Shown here piece after piece: positions 21,454 through 28,914 of a stretch of 36,766 nt of DNA. Numbering within the stretch: position 1 is the first letter of the stretch; each line of letters begins with the position of its first letter. Origin of the DNA: JAZLIT01 sp045617525 (GTDB lineage: Bacteria > Bacillota > Bacilli > Bacillales_A > Planococcaceae); assembly GCA_045617525.1 (NCBI GenBank), contig JAZLIT010000020.1, forward strand, positions 1 through 36,766, read 5' to 3'. The notes under the pieces are model-generated. The model saw only the letters and a list, made by a program, of their open reading frames with translations, made no database searches and had not been told where the DNA came from. The position numbers and the translations under genes were made by a program.

Positions 21454-22156
21454 AGGTCCTCTTATATCGAAAAAGTATTTCACGTTATTAATCGTGTGTA
21501 TCATTACTGGGTTTATTATCGGTTTCTCATATAATTTATCTAAAGATAATCGTGCGGTAGGGAATATTTTATCCAATGAATATCAGCAGGAAAATATGTA
21601 CCGCCAGCAATTAATTTCACAGCAAGAGCGCAACAAGGAATTATCGGATGAGCTACATACATTGGAGGAGAAAGTTCGTCAATACGAGCTAGATCTTGCA
21701 TCGGATGAAACGCAATATGAAGAAATGTTAGAGAAAGCAAATGATTTAAGACTTTTATTAGGTCATTTACCTGTATCTGGTGAAGGTATACGTGTAAAGC
21801 TTGAAGATGGGGAATATGACCCGTTATCCACAAATCCAAATGATTATATTGTTCATGAAAGTCACATATTTAAAGTGATTACTGAAATGAAAATAGCAGG
21901 AGCGGAAGGTATCTCCATAAATGGTCAACGTTTAACTGCAAAATCCTACATTGTTTGCAATGGGCCTGTCATAAATGTCGATGGCAAGCAATATCCGGCA
22001 CCATTTGTGATTGAAGCAATCGGCAATAAAGATACGTTAGCTACTTCTTTAGAAATTAATGGAGGCGTAATGGATCAATTATTAAATGATCGCATTATTG
22101 TTACCGTAGAAAAAAGTGATAAGGTCCAATTGTCTTCGATAAATGAAGAAGGCTAA
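21443..22156 (+). CDS. ylxW: DUF881 family protein, first copy (YlxW-like)
   Basis: A 237-residue membrane-anchored protein of the DUF881 family: an N-terminal helix (about 12-30), a coiled coil (about 45-95) and a globular C-terminal domain with GEGIRVKLEDGE, NEYIVHESHIF-type and INGQRLTAKSYIVCNGP segments. Its function is unknown; position between divIB and ftsA suggests a division or envelope role. The start is placed at ATG 21443 (MSNKGPLI) because GAAGGTG lies about 9 bases upstream. In-frame ATGs at 21416 and 21437 are less well placed. It is followed by a second DUF881 gene, as in B. subtilis (ylxW, ylxX), probably an old tandem duplication. Confidence 0.87.
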   Translation: MSNKGPLISKKYFTLLIVCIITGFIIGFSYNLSKDNRAVGNILSNEYQQENMYRQQLISQQERNKELSDELHTLEEKVRQYELDLASDETQYEEMLEKANDLRLLLGHLPVSGEGIRVKLEDGEYDPLSTNPNDYIVHESHIFKVITEMKIAGAEGISINGQRLTAKSYIVCNGPVINVDGKQYPAPFVIEAIGNKDTLATSLEINGGVMDQLLNDRIIVTVEKSDKVQLSSINEEG

Positions 22157-22180
22157 TAAATGGTTTATGAGGTGATATGA

Positions 22181-22891
22181 TTGACTAAAAAAATGTATAT
22201 GCACATAACAATCGTATCGTTCATTATTGGCTTTATGCTATTTGTTCAATATAATACAGTGCAAAATCCAACAATACGTGACACAAAAGATATATGGGAA
22301 ATCCGAAGTGAATTAGCAGAGGAACAAAAAACACATTCAGAGTTACTGAATTCAATACGCTCTGTTAATGAAACCATTTCAAAATACGAGGACGACGATT
22401 TAACAAGTCCCCAACAAATTTTAGAGGACACAGTTGATGAACTTCAAATTCAGATTGGTGAGAAATCGGTTAGTGGTCCGGGATTAATAATTGATATCGA
22501 GCCCTCAAAAGAGGTTGTTTATTTCGGTTATGAAGTGGAATCAATCCCACCGATGCTATTAATTCGATTAATAAATGAATTAAATCGTAATAATGCAGCG
22601 TATATCGAAATTGGTGGGGAAAGGATTACATTATGGTCTGCAATACGTGATATTAATAGTGAAACGACAATAAATGGACAAGTATTAGGTAAAGCCTCAA
22701 CTCAAATTAAGGTAATTACGCAAACGGAGGAGCAGGCTCAAAGGTTATATAACTATTTGCTTGCATCAACTATTAGTGACAACTTTTATATAGATAATTT
22801 AAATTTCCATGTAAATGAAGTAGAAGAGAACTTAACAATTGAAACGACAAATGATGCCTTTAAAAATGCGTTTCTAGAGAAAAATGAATAG
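22181..22891 (+). CDS. ylxX: DUF881 family protein, second copy (YlxX-like)
   Basis: A 236-residue protein with the same plan as its upstream neighbour: an N-terminal membrane anchor (about 5-22), a coiled coil (about 30-80) and a C-terminal DUF881 domain (SGPGLIIDIEPSKEV, LIRLINELNRNNAAYIEIGG, INGQVLGKASTQIKVITQ). The two share fold motifs (GPGI/L, ING) but little direct identity. Its function is unknown. The start is TTG 22181 with GAGGTGAT 7 bases upstream; no closer ATG fits. It is followed by sbp after 12 bases. Confidence 0.87.
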   Translation: MTKKMYMHITIVSFIIGFMLFVQYNTVQNPTIRDTKDIWEIRSELAEEQKTHSELLNSIRSVNETISKYEDDDLTSPQQILEDTVDELQIQIGEKSVSGPGLIIDIEPSKEVVYFGYEVESIPPMLLIRLINELNRNNAAYIEIGGERITLWSAIRDINSETTINGQVLGKASTQIKVITQTEEQAQRLYNYLLASTISDNFYIDNLNFHVNEVEENLTIETTNDAFKNAFLEKNE

Positions 22892-22903
22892 AGGGGTTAG
22901 CGT

Positions 22904-23272
22904 ATGTGGTTACCATTTTTAGGGTTAATATTAGGTGTTGCGCTTGGTATTTTAACAGATATTCAAATACCCACTGTATATGAAAATTATTTGTCGATTG
23001 CTGTTTTAGCGGCGTTAGATACAATGTTTGGTGGAATCCGTGCGCAACTGCAGCAAGTGTATGATGATAAAGTATTTATTACAGGATTTTTCTTTAATAT
23101 TGCTTTAGCAGCTGGTCTAGCATTTTTAGGTGTTTATATTGGCGTTGATCTTTATTTGGCAGCGATTTTTGCATTTGGGGTTCGACTTTTTAATAACATT
23201 GCGGTCATTCGACGCATCCTTATAACTAGATTTGATGAACGGTTTACAAAAAAACGAGAGAAAACTGAATAA
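22904..23272 (+). CDS. sbp: Small basic protein (DUF1290)
   Basis: A 122-residue membrane protein with about four hydrophobic segments and the family opening MWLPFLGLILGVALGIL, then YLSIAVLAALDTMFGGIRAQL. It ends in a basic cytoplasmic tail (RRILITRFDERFTKKREK). It matches the DUF1290 'small basic protein' that sits just before ftsA in B. subtilis; its function is not established. The start is ATG 22904 behind AGAGGGG. A promoter for ftsA follows in the 101-base gap. Confidence 0.92.
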   Translation: MWLPFLGLILGVALGILTDIQIPTVYENYLSIAVLAALDTMFGGIRAQLQQVYDDKVFITGFFFNIALAAGLAFLGVYIGVDLYLAAIFAFGVRLFNNIAVIRRILITRFDERFTKKREKTE

Positions 23273-23307
23273 TATAGATGAATTTTGATTATATTCTTTA
23301 TTTTACT

Positions 23308-23336
23308 TAGACATTAACGCAGAATTACAATAGAAT
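23308..23336 (+). promoter_or_regulatory. Candidate sigma-A promoter of ftsA-ftsZ
   Basis: TAGACA (23308-23313), 17 bp, TAGAAT (23331-23336). Each box has one mismatch from consensus. It would start transcription about 30 bases before the ftsA TTG. B. subtilis ftsAZ also has promoters in this position. Confidence 0.6.
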
Positions 23337-23373
23337 AAACAGTAGGAGTATTTTTTAAGGGGGGTGCAAAGAG

Positions 23374-24663
23374 TTGAATCATCAAGATATTTATATTTCG
23401 CTAGATATAGGTTCATCTTCAATCAAGGTTTTGATAGGTGAAATGAGCAATGATCAACTGCACGTTATTGGAGTCGGTAGCGTTAAATCAAATGGTATTC
23501 GTAAAGGTACGATTGTAGATATAGATGCAACAGTCCAATCGATTAAAAAGGCTGTTGACCAGGCTGAACGTATGACGGGTATTAAAGCTACTCGAGTAGT
23601 ACTAGGCGTACCCGCAAATCAAGTTGCACTTCAATCGGTTAAAGGCGTTGTAGCAGTAAATGGTGAAAATCGAGAAATTACAGACGATGATTTAGAGAGA
23701 GTGCTAGATTCAGCACAAGTAATGTCTATCCCACCAGAACGAGAATTAGTCAATTTACTTCCGAGTCAATACATTGTAGACCACCTAGATGGGATTAAAG
23801 ACCCTCGAGGTATGATCGGTATTCGACTTGAAATGGATGGAACGCTTGTAACTACATCTCGCACTGTATTACATAATGTGCTACGTTGTGTAGAACGAGC
23901 AGGAATTGCAGTGCATGAGATTTATTTGCAGCCTTTAGCGGCAGGTACATATGCTCTTACCGAAGATGAAATCAATCAAGGGACAGCTTATATTGACTTT
24001 GGTGGAGGCTCGACAACAATTGCGGTCTTTAATGATGGCCAGTTAACTCATACGAGTGTTATTCCAGTTGGTGGAGATCATATCACGAAAGATTTATCAA
24101 TTGTTTTAAAAACACCAACTGAACAGGCAGAAAAAATTAAGCAGCAATATGGACATGCATTTATTGACGATGCGTCTGATGATGAATTATTTGAAGTACC
24201 GGTAGTTGGTGCAGATACAACGGATCAATATAGCCAGCGATATATTTCAGAAATCATTAGTGTCCGTTTAGAAGAATTATTTGAATTAATTCTTGATGAA
24301 CTTGCAAGAATGGGTGTTCACGATATCCCAGGAGGAATTGTTATTACTGGTGGAGTGACAAAGCTAGAAGGTGTTGCGCAACTTGCACGCCAATGTATGC
24401 AAAGTCGCGTCCGTGTTTATACACCGGATTATATTGGAGTACGTGATCCGGCCTATACGACTGCAGTTGGGTTAATTCGCTACGCTTACGATGAAGATAA
24501 ATTTTACAACCGAGAGATAGCTAGTCAAACACCAGCTATGTCAAACTCAGTTGCATCATCTCCTTCAAAAAAACAAGCGTCGGTTTCGAATCAGAGAAAT
24601 TCAGAATCGAAACCTAGTATGTTAGATCGAGCAAAAAACATAATTAATAATTTCTTTGAATAG
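23374..24663 (+). CDS. ftsA: Cell division protein FtsA
   Basis: A 429-residue actin-like ATPase that tethers FtsZ filaments to the membrane and recruits the divisome. It has the phosphate-1 motif SLDIGSSSIKVLIGE at 9-23, the 1C subdomain region with VLGVPANQVALQSVKGVVAV, phosphate-2 YIDFGGGSTTIAVF, adenosine motif IVITGGVTKLEGV, and a C-terminal amphipathic helix (MLDRAKNIINNFF) for membrane binding after a serine-rich linker. The start is TTG 23374, 8 bases behind AAGGGGGGTG. It is followed by ftsZ after 23 bases in the same transcript. Confidence 0.98.
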   Translation: MNHQDIYISLDIGSSSIKVLIGEMSNDQLHVIGVGSVKSNGIRKGTIVDIDATVQSIKKAVDQAERMTGIKATRVVLGVPANQVALQSVKGVVAVNGENREITDDDLERVLDSAQVMSIPPERELVNLLPSQYIVDHLDGIKDPRGMIGIRLEMDGTLVTTSRTVLHNVLRCVERAGIAVHEIYLQPLAAGTYALTEDEINQGTAYIDFGGGSTTIAVFNDGQLTHTSVIPVGGDHITKDLSIVLKTPTEQAEKIKQQYGHAFIDDASDDELFEVPVVGADTTDQYSQRYISEIISVRLEELFELILDELARMGVHDIPGGIVITGGVTKLEGVAQLARQCMQSRVRVYTPDYIGVRDPAYTTAVGLIRYAYDEDKFYNREIASQTPAMSNSVASSPSKKQASVSNQRNSESKPSMLDRAKNIINNFFE

Positions 24664-24686
24664 AAAATAGTGTAGGAGGAAAACGC

Positions 24687-25856
24687 ATGTTAGAGTTCGA
24701 TATGAATATGGATGATCAGCTTGCTGTTATAAAAGTAATTGGTGTAGGTGGCGGTGGTAATAACGCCGTAAACCGAATGATAGAACATGGAGTTCAAGGT
24801 GTAGATTTCATTGCTGTTAATACAGATGCACAAGCTTTAAACTTATCTAAAGCAGAACATAAATTACAAATTGGTGGTAAATTAACACGTGGTTTAGGTG
24901 CAGGCGCAAACCCTGAAGTAGGGAAAAAAGCTGCCGAAGAAAGCCGTGAGCAATTAGAAGAAGTTTTACGTGGTGCAGATATGGTATTCGTAACTGCTGG
25001 TATGGGCGGAGGTACAGGTACTGGTGCAGCACCTGTTATTGCTCAAATCGCACGTGAATTAGGTGCTTTAACTGTTGGTGTAGTTACACGTCCATTCAAA
25101 TTTGAAGGTCGCAAACGTCAAGGACAAGCAATCGGCGGTATTCAGTCGATGAAAGAAGCTGTTGATACATTAATTGTTATTCCAAATGATAAGCTTCTTG
25201 AAATCGTTGATAAATCAACACCGATGCTTGAAGCATTCCGTGAAGCAGATAACGTATTACGCCAAGGCGTACAAGGTATTTCTGACTTAATCGCAACACC
25301 GGGTTTAATCAACCTTGACTTTGCAGACGTAAAAACAATTATGTCTGATAAAGGCTCAGCGTTAATGGGAATCGGTATTGCTACTGGTGAAAATCGTGCG
25401 ACAGATTCTGCTAAAAAAGCTATTTCTTCGCCGCTTCTTGAGACGTCAATCGACGGGGCAAAAGGTGTTATTATGAACATTACTGGCGGAGCAAACTTAT
25501 CGCTTTATGAAGTTCAAGAAGCAGCAGATATTGTAGCTTCGGCATCTGATGAAGAAGTAAATATGATTTTCGGAGCAGTAATCAACGAAAGTCTAACAGA
25601 TGAAATTATCGTTACAGTTATTGCAACTGGATTTATAGATGATATTTTAACGCTAGATGCTCGTCCACAAACAGTTCGCCCGATATTAAACAGTGCTCGT
25701 CAGCAATCAGGTACATCTTCAGTGTCATCACCTGTTCAGCAACCTGTGTATAAAGAGCCAACTGTACAAGAGCCAGTGCGTCAATCAGCACCTGTTGTAC
25801 AAGAAGATACGTTAGAGATTCCAACATTCTTACGTAACCGTAATCGTAATCGCTAA
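24687..25856 (+). CDS. ftsZ: Cell division GTPase FtsZ
   Basis: A 389-residue tubulin homologue that forms the cytokinetic ring. The GTP-binding signature GGGTGTGAAP is at 107-116, the N-terminal GVGGGGNNAVNRM binds nucleotide, and the T7 loop NLDFADVKTIM carries the catalytic aspartates. A variable linker rich in Pro, Gln and Val (about 320-370) leads to the C-terminal peptide EIPTFLRNRNRNR, which binds FtsA and SepF. The core is nearly identical to B. subtilis FtsZ. The start is ATG 24687 behind TAGGAGGAAA. Codon use is strongly biased, as expected for an abundant protein. A long terminator follows. Confidence 0.99.
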   Translation: MLEFDMNMDDQLAVIKVIGVGGGGNNAVNRMIEHGVQGVDFIAVNTDAQALNLSKAEHKLQIGGKLTRGLGAGANPEVGKKAAEESREQLEEVLRGADMVFVTAGMGGGTGTGAAPVIAQIARELGALTVGVVTRPFKFEGRKRQGQAIGGIQSMKEAVDTLIVIPNDKLLEIVDKSTPMLEAFREADNVLRQGVQGISDLIATPGLINLDFADVKTIMSDKGSALMGIGIATGENRATDSAKKAISSPLLETSIDGAKGVIMNITGGANLSLYEVQEAADIVASASDEEVNMIFGAVINESLTDEIIVTVIATGFIDDILTLDARPQTVRPILNSARQQSGTSSVSSPVQQPVYKEPTVQEPVRQSAPVVQEDTLEIPTFLRNRNRNR

Positions 25857-25902
25857 TATAAATTGGCTATCCTCCAAACAGATGGGGACAAGCTTTCAAA
25901 TA

Positions 25903-25951
25903 AAATAGAGTAGATATGTGAATGAATTTCACATGTCTGCTCTATTTTTTT
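25903..25951 (+). terminator. Terminator of the dcw cluster after ftsZ
   Basis: A 20-bp stem (25903-25922 with 25928-25947; two G.T pairs) around a five-base loop, followed by seven T residues. Confidence 0.95.
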
Positions 25952-25962
25952 GTTTTGCCGTT

Positions 25963-25991
25963 TTTGTCGATTTTAAACTTAATTTCTCGAT
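25963..25991 (+). promoter_or_regulatory. Two candidate Spo0A boxes upstream of spoIIGA
   Basis: TTTGTCGAT at 25963-25971 matches the 0A box TTTGTCRAA at 8 of 9 positions. TTTCTCGAT at 25983-25991 matches at 7 of 9 and lies exactly 20 bp downstream. B. subtilis spoIIG is activated by phosphorylated Spo0A through paired 0A boxes. A weak -35 (CTGACA, 26018-26023) and -10 (around 26037-26048) may follow, but I cannot fix the core promoter. Confidence 0.4.
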
Positions 25992-26067
25992 GAAAACTTC
26001 GAGCTTTTCTCCGCGTTCTGACAATTTTCTGAGTGCTACTTTGATAACCTTTTTTTAGGAGGAGTAT

Positions 26068-26895
26068 ATGGGGGCTGAACTTTATATATTAATTAGCATG
26101 CTTTATCAATTTGCCATTTTAAATTTTGTTAAACGCTATATTAAGGCGATTCGATCCTACCCGTTTCAATTGCTAGCTTGTTTCATGGGTAGCTTAATTA
26201 CCGTATTTTCACTGCCTACTTTTTTATCATTTTCAATTAGCTATTTAGTGTTTATTACGATTGCTTTCCCAAGACATGTATTTATGAAGGCGTTCTTCAC
26301 TTGCTTTGCAGTGGGCTGTTTTCTAGGAGGAGTAATCTTAGGAGTTGCAGAATTTTGGCCACAGCAAATGCAAAATCAAGTGCTATTTTTTATTATTTTA
26401 AGTGGCGTAACGCTTCTAATTCTAGCCAATCATCTTAAAAAAATTAAATTGCATTCAATACAAGAGCGATTTATTCAATCCTATACGATTGAAATTGCGC
26501 AAATTCAATGGAATTTAACAGGCTATATCGATACGGGAAATGAATGTGAGGAAATACTAAGTGGTGCACCTGTAAATTTTATACAAATGAAGAGTATACA
26601 ACAGGAGTTGCCTTTTCGTATAAAAGAGGGGCTTGAAAAGTGGGATAAGAAAACGCCATATAACCTCCAAATGTTTGACCAAAGAGATCATAAAAACATT
26701 CGTTTTGTTACGGTGCAAACGATTTCGAACACGCAGCAAATTGCATTAGCATTTCGCGGTAAAATAATCATTTCATCGCAACAATTTGAAGACTGCTACT
26801 TTGTATTTGTTCAAGATGTGCAAGCCTTTCCTGGTCATGCACAAATGCTTCTCCATGTATCAATGCTTTCGAATTTACAAACAAAAGGGGGATAA
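26068..26895 (+). CDS. spoIIGA: Sporulation sigma-E factor processing peptidase SpoIIGA
   Basis: A 275-residue membrane-bound aspartic protease that removes the pro-sequence of sigma-E after septation. The N-terminal half has five transmembrane helices (to about residue 130). The C-terminal half has the protease domain with catalytic Asp155 in GYIDTGN. The residues after this motif (ECEEILSGAPV) lack the DPLT-type sequence usual in the family (D-x-L-T before PV), so the substrate loop has diverged. It is shorter than the 309-residue B. subtilis protein. The start is ATG 26068 behind AGGAGGAG. It is followed by its substrate gene sigE after 3 bases. Confidence 0.93.
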   Translation: MGAELYILISMLYQFAILNFVKRYIKAIRSYPFQLLACFMGSLITVFSLPTFLSFSISYLVFITIAFPRHVFMKAFFTCFAVGCFLGGVILGVAEFWPQQMQNQVLFFIILSGVTLLILANHLKKIKLHSIQERFIQSYTIEIAQIQWNLTGYIDTGNECEEILSGAPVNFIQMKSIQQELPFRIKEGLEKWDKKTPYNLQMFDQRDHKNIRFVTVQTISNTQQIALAFRGKIIISSQQFEDCYFVFVQDVQAFPGHAQMLLHVSMLSNLQTKGG

Positions 26896-26898
26896 TGG

Positions 26899-27606
26899 TT
26901 GATTCAAAAAGTTTATCAATTTTTTTATCGAATTCTACGCAGGTTTTCGCGCAAAAACACATACTATATAGGAGGCCAGGACTCATTGCCAATACCATTG
27001 ACGAGGGAAGAAGAAGTAGCTGTTGTTGAAGCATTTATCTCAGGTGATAATCGTGCACGTGATTTATTAATTGAAAGAAATTTACGTCTCGTTGTTTATA
27101 TCGCTAGACGTTTTGATAATACACAAACGCCAATAGAGGATTTGATTAGTATTGGTTCTATCGGGCTGATTAAAGCGATTGAAACGTTTAATTTAGATAA
27201 AAATATAAAGCTTGCAACGTATGCATCCCGTTGTATTGAAAATGAAATATTAATGCATTTGCGAAAAACAAGTCGAATGAAGGGCGAAGTTTCATTTGAT
27301 GAGCCATTAAATTCAGATGCGGATGGGAACGAATTGCTACTGTCGGATATATTAGGGACAGAGGAGCATATTATAATAAATGATGTGGAACGAAAAATCG
27401 AGCGCCAAACAATGTTTCATGCAATTAATAAGTTGAGTCCACGTGAAAAATATATTATGGAGTGTCGATTTGGCCTGAACGGACATGAAGAAATGACGCA
27501 AAAAGAAGTGGCGGATCATCTTGGAATATCGCAAAGTTATATTTCAAGATTAGAAAAAAAAATAATTGTAGATTTGCGCGAATACCTGAATGAACCAATT
27601 ATGTAG
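26899..27606 (+). CDS. sigE: RNA polymerase sporulation sigma factor sigma-E (pro-protein)
   Basis: A 235-residue sigma-70-type factor for the mother cell. An amphipathic, basic pro-sequence (residues 1-21) precedes TYYIGG, the conserved SpoIIGA cleavage region (Tyr22-Tyr23). Region 2 follows (ERNLRLVVYIARRF, EDLISIGSIGLIKAIETFNL, KLATYASRCIENEILMHLRK), then VSFDEPLNSDADGNELLLSD and region 4 with a helix-turn-helix (TQKEVADHLGISQSYISRLE). The start is TTG 26899, 3 bases after spoIIGA stops, with AAAGGGGGA upstream. The two genes form one operon, as in B. subtilis. Confidence 0.98.
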   Translation: MIQKVYQFFYRILRRFSRKNTYYIGGQDSLPIPLTREEEVAVVEAFISGDNRARDLLIERNLRLVVYIARRFDNTQTPIEDLISIGSIGLIKAIETFNLDKNIKLATYASRCIENEILMHLRKTSRMKGEVSFDEPLNSDADGNELLLSDILGTEEHIIINDVERKIERQTMFHAINKLSPREKYIMECRFGLNGHEEMTQKEVADHLGISQSYISRLEKKIIVDLREYLNEPIM

Positions 27607-27632
27607 ATGAAGGAAATGGAAAAACTTGAGAC

Positions 27633-27660
27633 GCATATTCTATCCGTTCTCGGACAAACT
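27633..27660 (+). promoter_or_regulatory. Candidate sigma-F-type promoter of sigG
   Basis: GCATA at 27633-27637 fits the sigma-F -35 (GYWTA). GGACAAACT at 27652-27660 fits the -10 skeleton GGNNANANT. The spacer is 14 bp, one short of the usual 15. It lies 33 bases before the sigG start, and B. subtilis sigG is transcribed by sigma-F. Confidence 0.5.
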
Positions 27661-27693
27661 GATTGCAAATAGATTGTTCGGAGGGATTAAGTG

Positions 27694-28464
27694 ATGCGTA
27701 CAAAAGTAGAATTATGTGGCGTAGATACGTCCAAGTTACCGATACTAAAACATGAGGAAATGAAAAAGAAATTTGAACAATTACAAGCTGGTAATGAATT
27801 CGTGCGTGATGAGCTTGTAATATGTAATTTACGTCTTGTCCTTAGCCTTGTTAGTCGATTTGCATACCGCGGGGAACAGGCAGATGATTTATTTCAAGTT
27901 GGCTGTATTGGACTTTTAAAGGCAATTGATCACTTTGACTTAAAGCACAATGTTCGATTTTCAACATATGCTGTTCCAATGATTTTAGGTGAAATTCGTC
28001 GTCATTTACGTGACCATCATTCAGTACGCGTTTCAAGATCATTAAGAGATATTGCGTATAAGGCTATGCAGGCAAAGGAAGCCTTTTTAACGGAGCATTT
28101 AATAGAACCTACACTTGAGCAAATTAGTGAAATGATTTCGATTAAAACCGAAGATATATTATTTGCGCTTGATGCAATTCAAGATCCCGTTTCGTTGAAT
28201 GAACCACTATATTCTGATAATGGTGATGCAATTTATATGTTAGATCAGCTTAAGGATACTGTATCAGAGGAACAATGGGTTATCTATTTATCGATTAAAG
28301 ATAGTGTGGAAAAGCTAACGGAACGGCAGCAAGTAATAATTTCAAAACGTTTTTACTATGGAGAAACGCAGACAGAAATTGCACAATCACTGGGATTATC
28401 GCAGGCTCAAATTTCTCGTTTAGAGAAAAGTGCACTTGAATGTATTCAAAAAGATTATCAGTAG
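27694..28464 (+). CDS. sigG: RNA polymerase sporulation sigma factor sigma-G
   Basis: A 256-residue late forespore sigma factor. It opens with KVELCGVDTSKLPILKHEEM, the diagnostic sigma-G N-terminus, followed by region 2 (RLVLSLVSRF, DDLFQVGCIGLLKAIDHFDL, VRFSTYAVPMILGEIRRHLR), SVRVSRSLRDIAYKA, and region 4 (TQTEIAQSLGLSQAQISRLEK). The start is ATG 27694, 8 bases behind CGGAGGG; GTG 27691 is one codon earlier. Just before NLRLVL the sequence is LVIC, where I remember LVNG in B. subtilis. The asparagine there (Asn45) is the residue reported to matter for the anti-sigma factor CsfB/Gin. Regulation by read-through from sigE is also likely. Confidence 0.97.
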   Translation: MRTKVELCGVDTSKLPILKHEEMKKKFEQLQAGNEFVRDELVICNLRLVLSLVSRFAYRGEQADDLFQVGCIGLLKAIDHFDLKHNVRFSTYAVPMILGEIRRHLRDHHSVRVSRSLRDIAYKAMQAKEAFLTEHLIEPTLEQISEMISIKTEDILFALDAIQDPVSLNEPLYSDNGDAIYMLDQLKDTVSEEQWVIYLSIKDSVEKLTERQQVIISKRFYYGETQTEIAQSLGLSQAQISRLEKSALECIQKDYQ

Positions 28465-28511
28465 CGATGTTAAGATTGAGACAGATGATTTAAATTAAAT
28501 GCTTAGGCAGA

Positions 28512-28558
28512 AGGGAGTCTCGTAAAGGTTTGAATTACGGGGTTCTCTTTTTGTTTTT
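28512..28558 (+). terminator. Probable terminator of sigG
   Basis: An imperfect hairpin with core CTCGTAA (28519-28525) pairing with TTACGGG (28535-28541), an outer GAG/CTC extension across an internal bulge, and a long T-rich run (28546-28557). Confidence 0.6.
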
Positions 28559-28599
28559 AGATAGTGATCGTAAAAATAACATGTAGTGGAGGGATGTAT

Positions 28600-28839
28600 T
28601 TGCGCTTTTCAACAGTGCAACAGAAGGAATTAATTGAGGTTGGGTCAGGCATATTTTTAGGATTTATCGTGGATGCGTTTGTGGATAAAGATTCTGGTGA
28701 AATTACCTACTTTTTAGTGGAACCCCCGAAAAAGTTTTATCAAATTTTTCAAGGAGAAGCGGATGTGAAGAAAGTTTATTTTCACCAAATAGTAACGATA
28801 GGGCAGGATGTTGTTTTAATAAGGTCAGATCAAGGATAA
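28600..28839 (+). CDS. ylmC: YlmC/YmxH family PRC-barrel-like protein
   Basis: A 79-residue small protein of the YlmC/YmxH sporulation family, which has a PRC-barrel-like fold. The family pattern is visible: an early GSGIFLGFIVDAFVDKDSGEITYFLV block, the FFG/FYQ-like middle and the C-terminal V-x-IGQDVVLIRSD. Its role is unknown. The start is taken as TTG 28600 (MRFSTVQQ) because TGGAGGG ends 6 bases upstream; ATG 28594 is inside the spacing and GTG 28564 is far upstream. ylmA, which precedes it in B. subtilis, is absent. Confidence 0.85.
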   Translation: MRFSTVQQKELIEVGSGIFLGFIVDAFVDKDSGEITYFLVEPPKKFYQIFQGEADVKKVYFHQIVTIGQDVVLIRSDQG

Positions 28840-28852
28840 CGTATGCAATACA

Positions 28853-28881
28853 TTGATAAATCGAGTATACATTGATACAAT
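28853..28881 (+). promoter_or_regulatory. Sigma-A promoter of the ylmE-sepF-ylmGH unit
   Basis: TTGATA (28853-28858), 17 bp, TACAAT (28876-28881). It gives a start near 28888 and a leader of about 27 bases. It falls exactly where ylmD is missing. Confidence 0.75.
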
Positions 28882-28914
28882 GAAAGAAACTATTGTTGTA
28901 AAGTTGGGAAAAAA

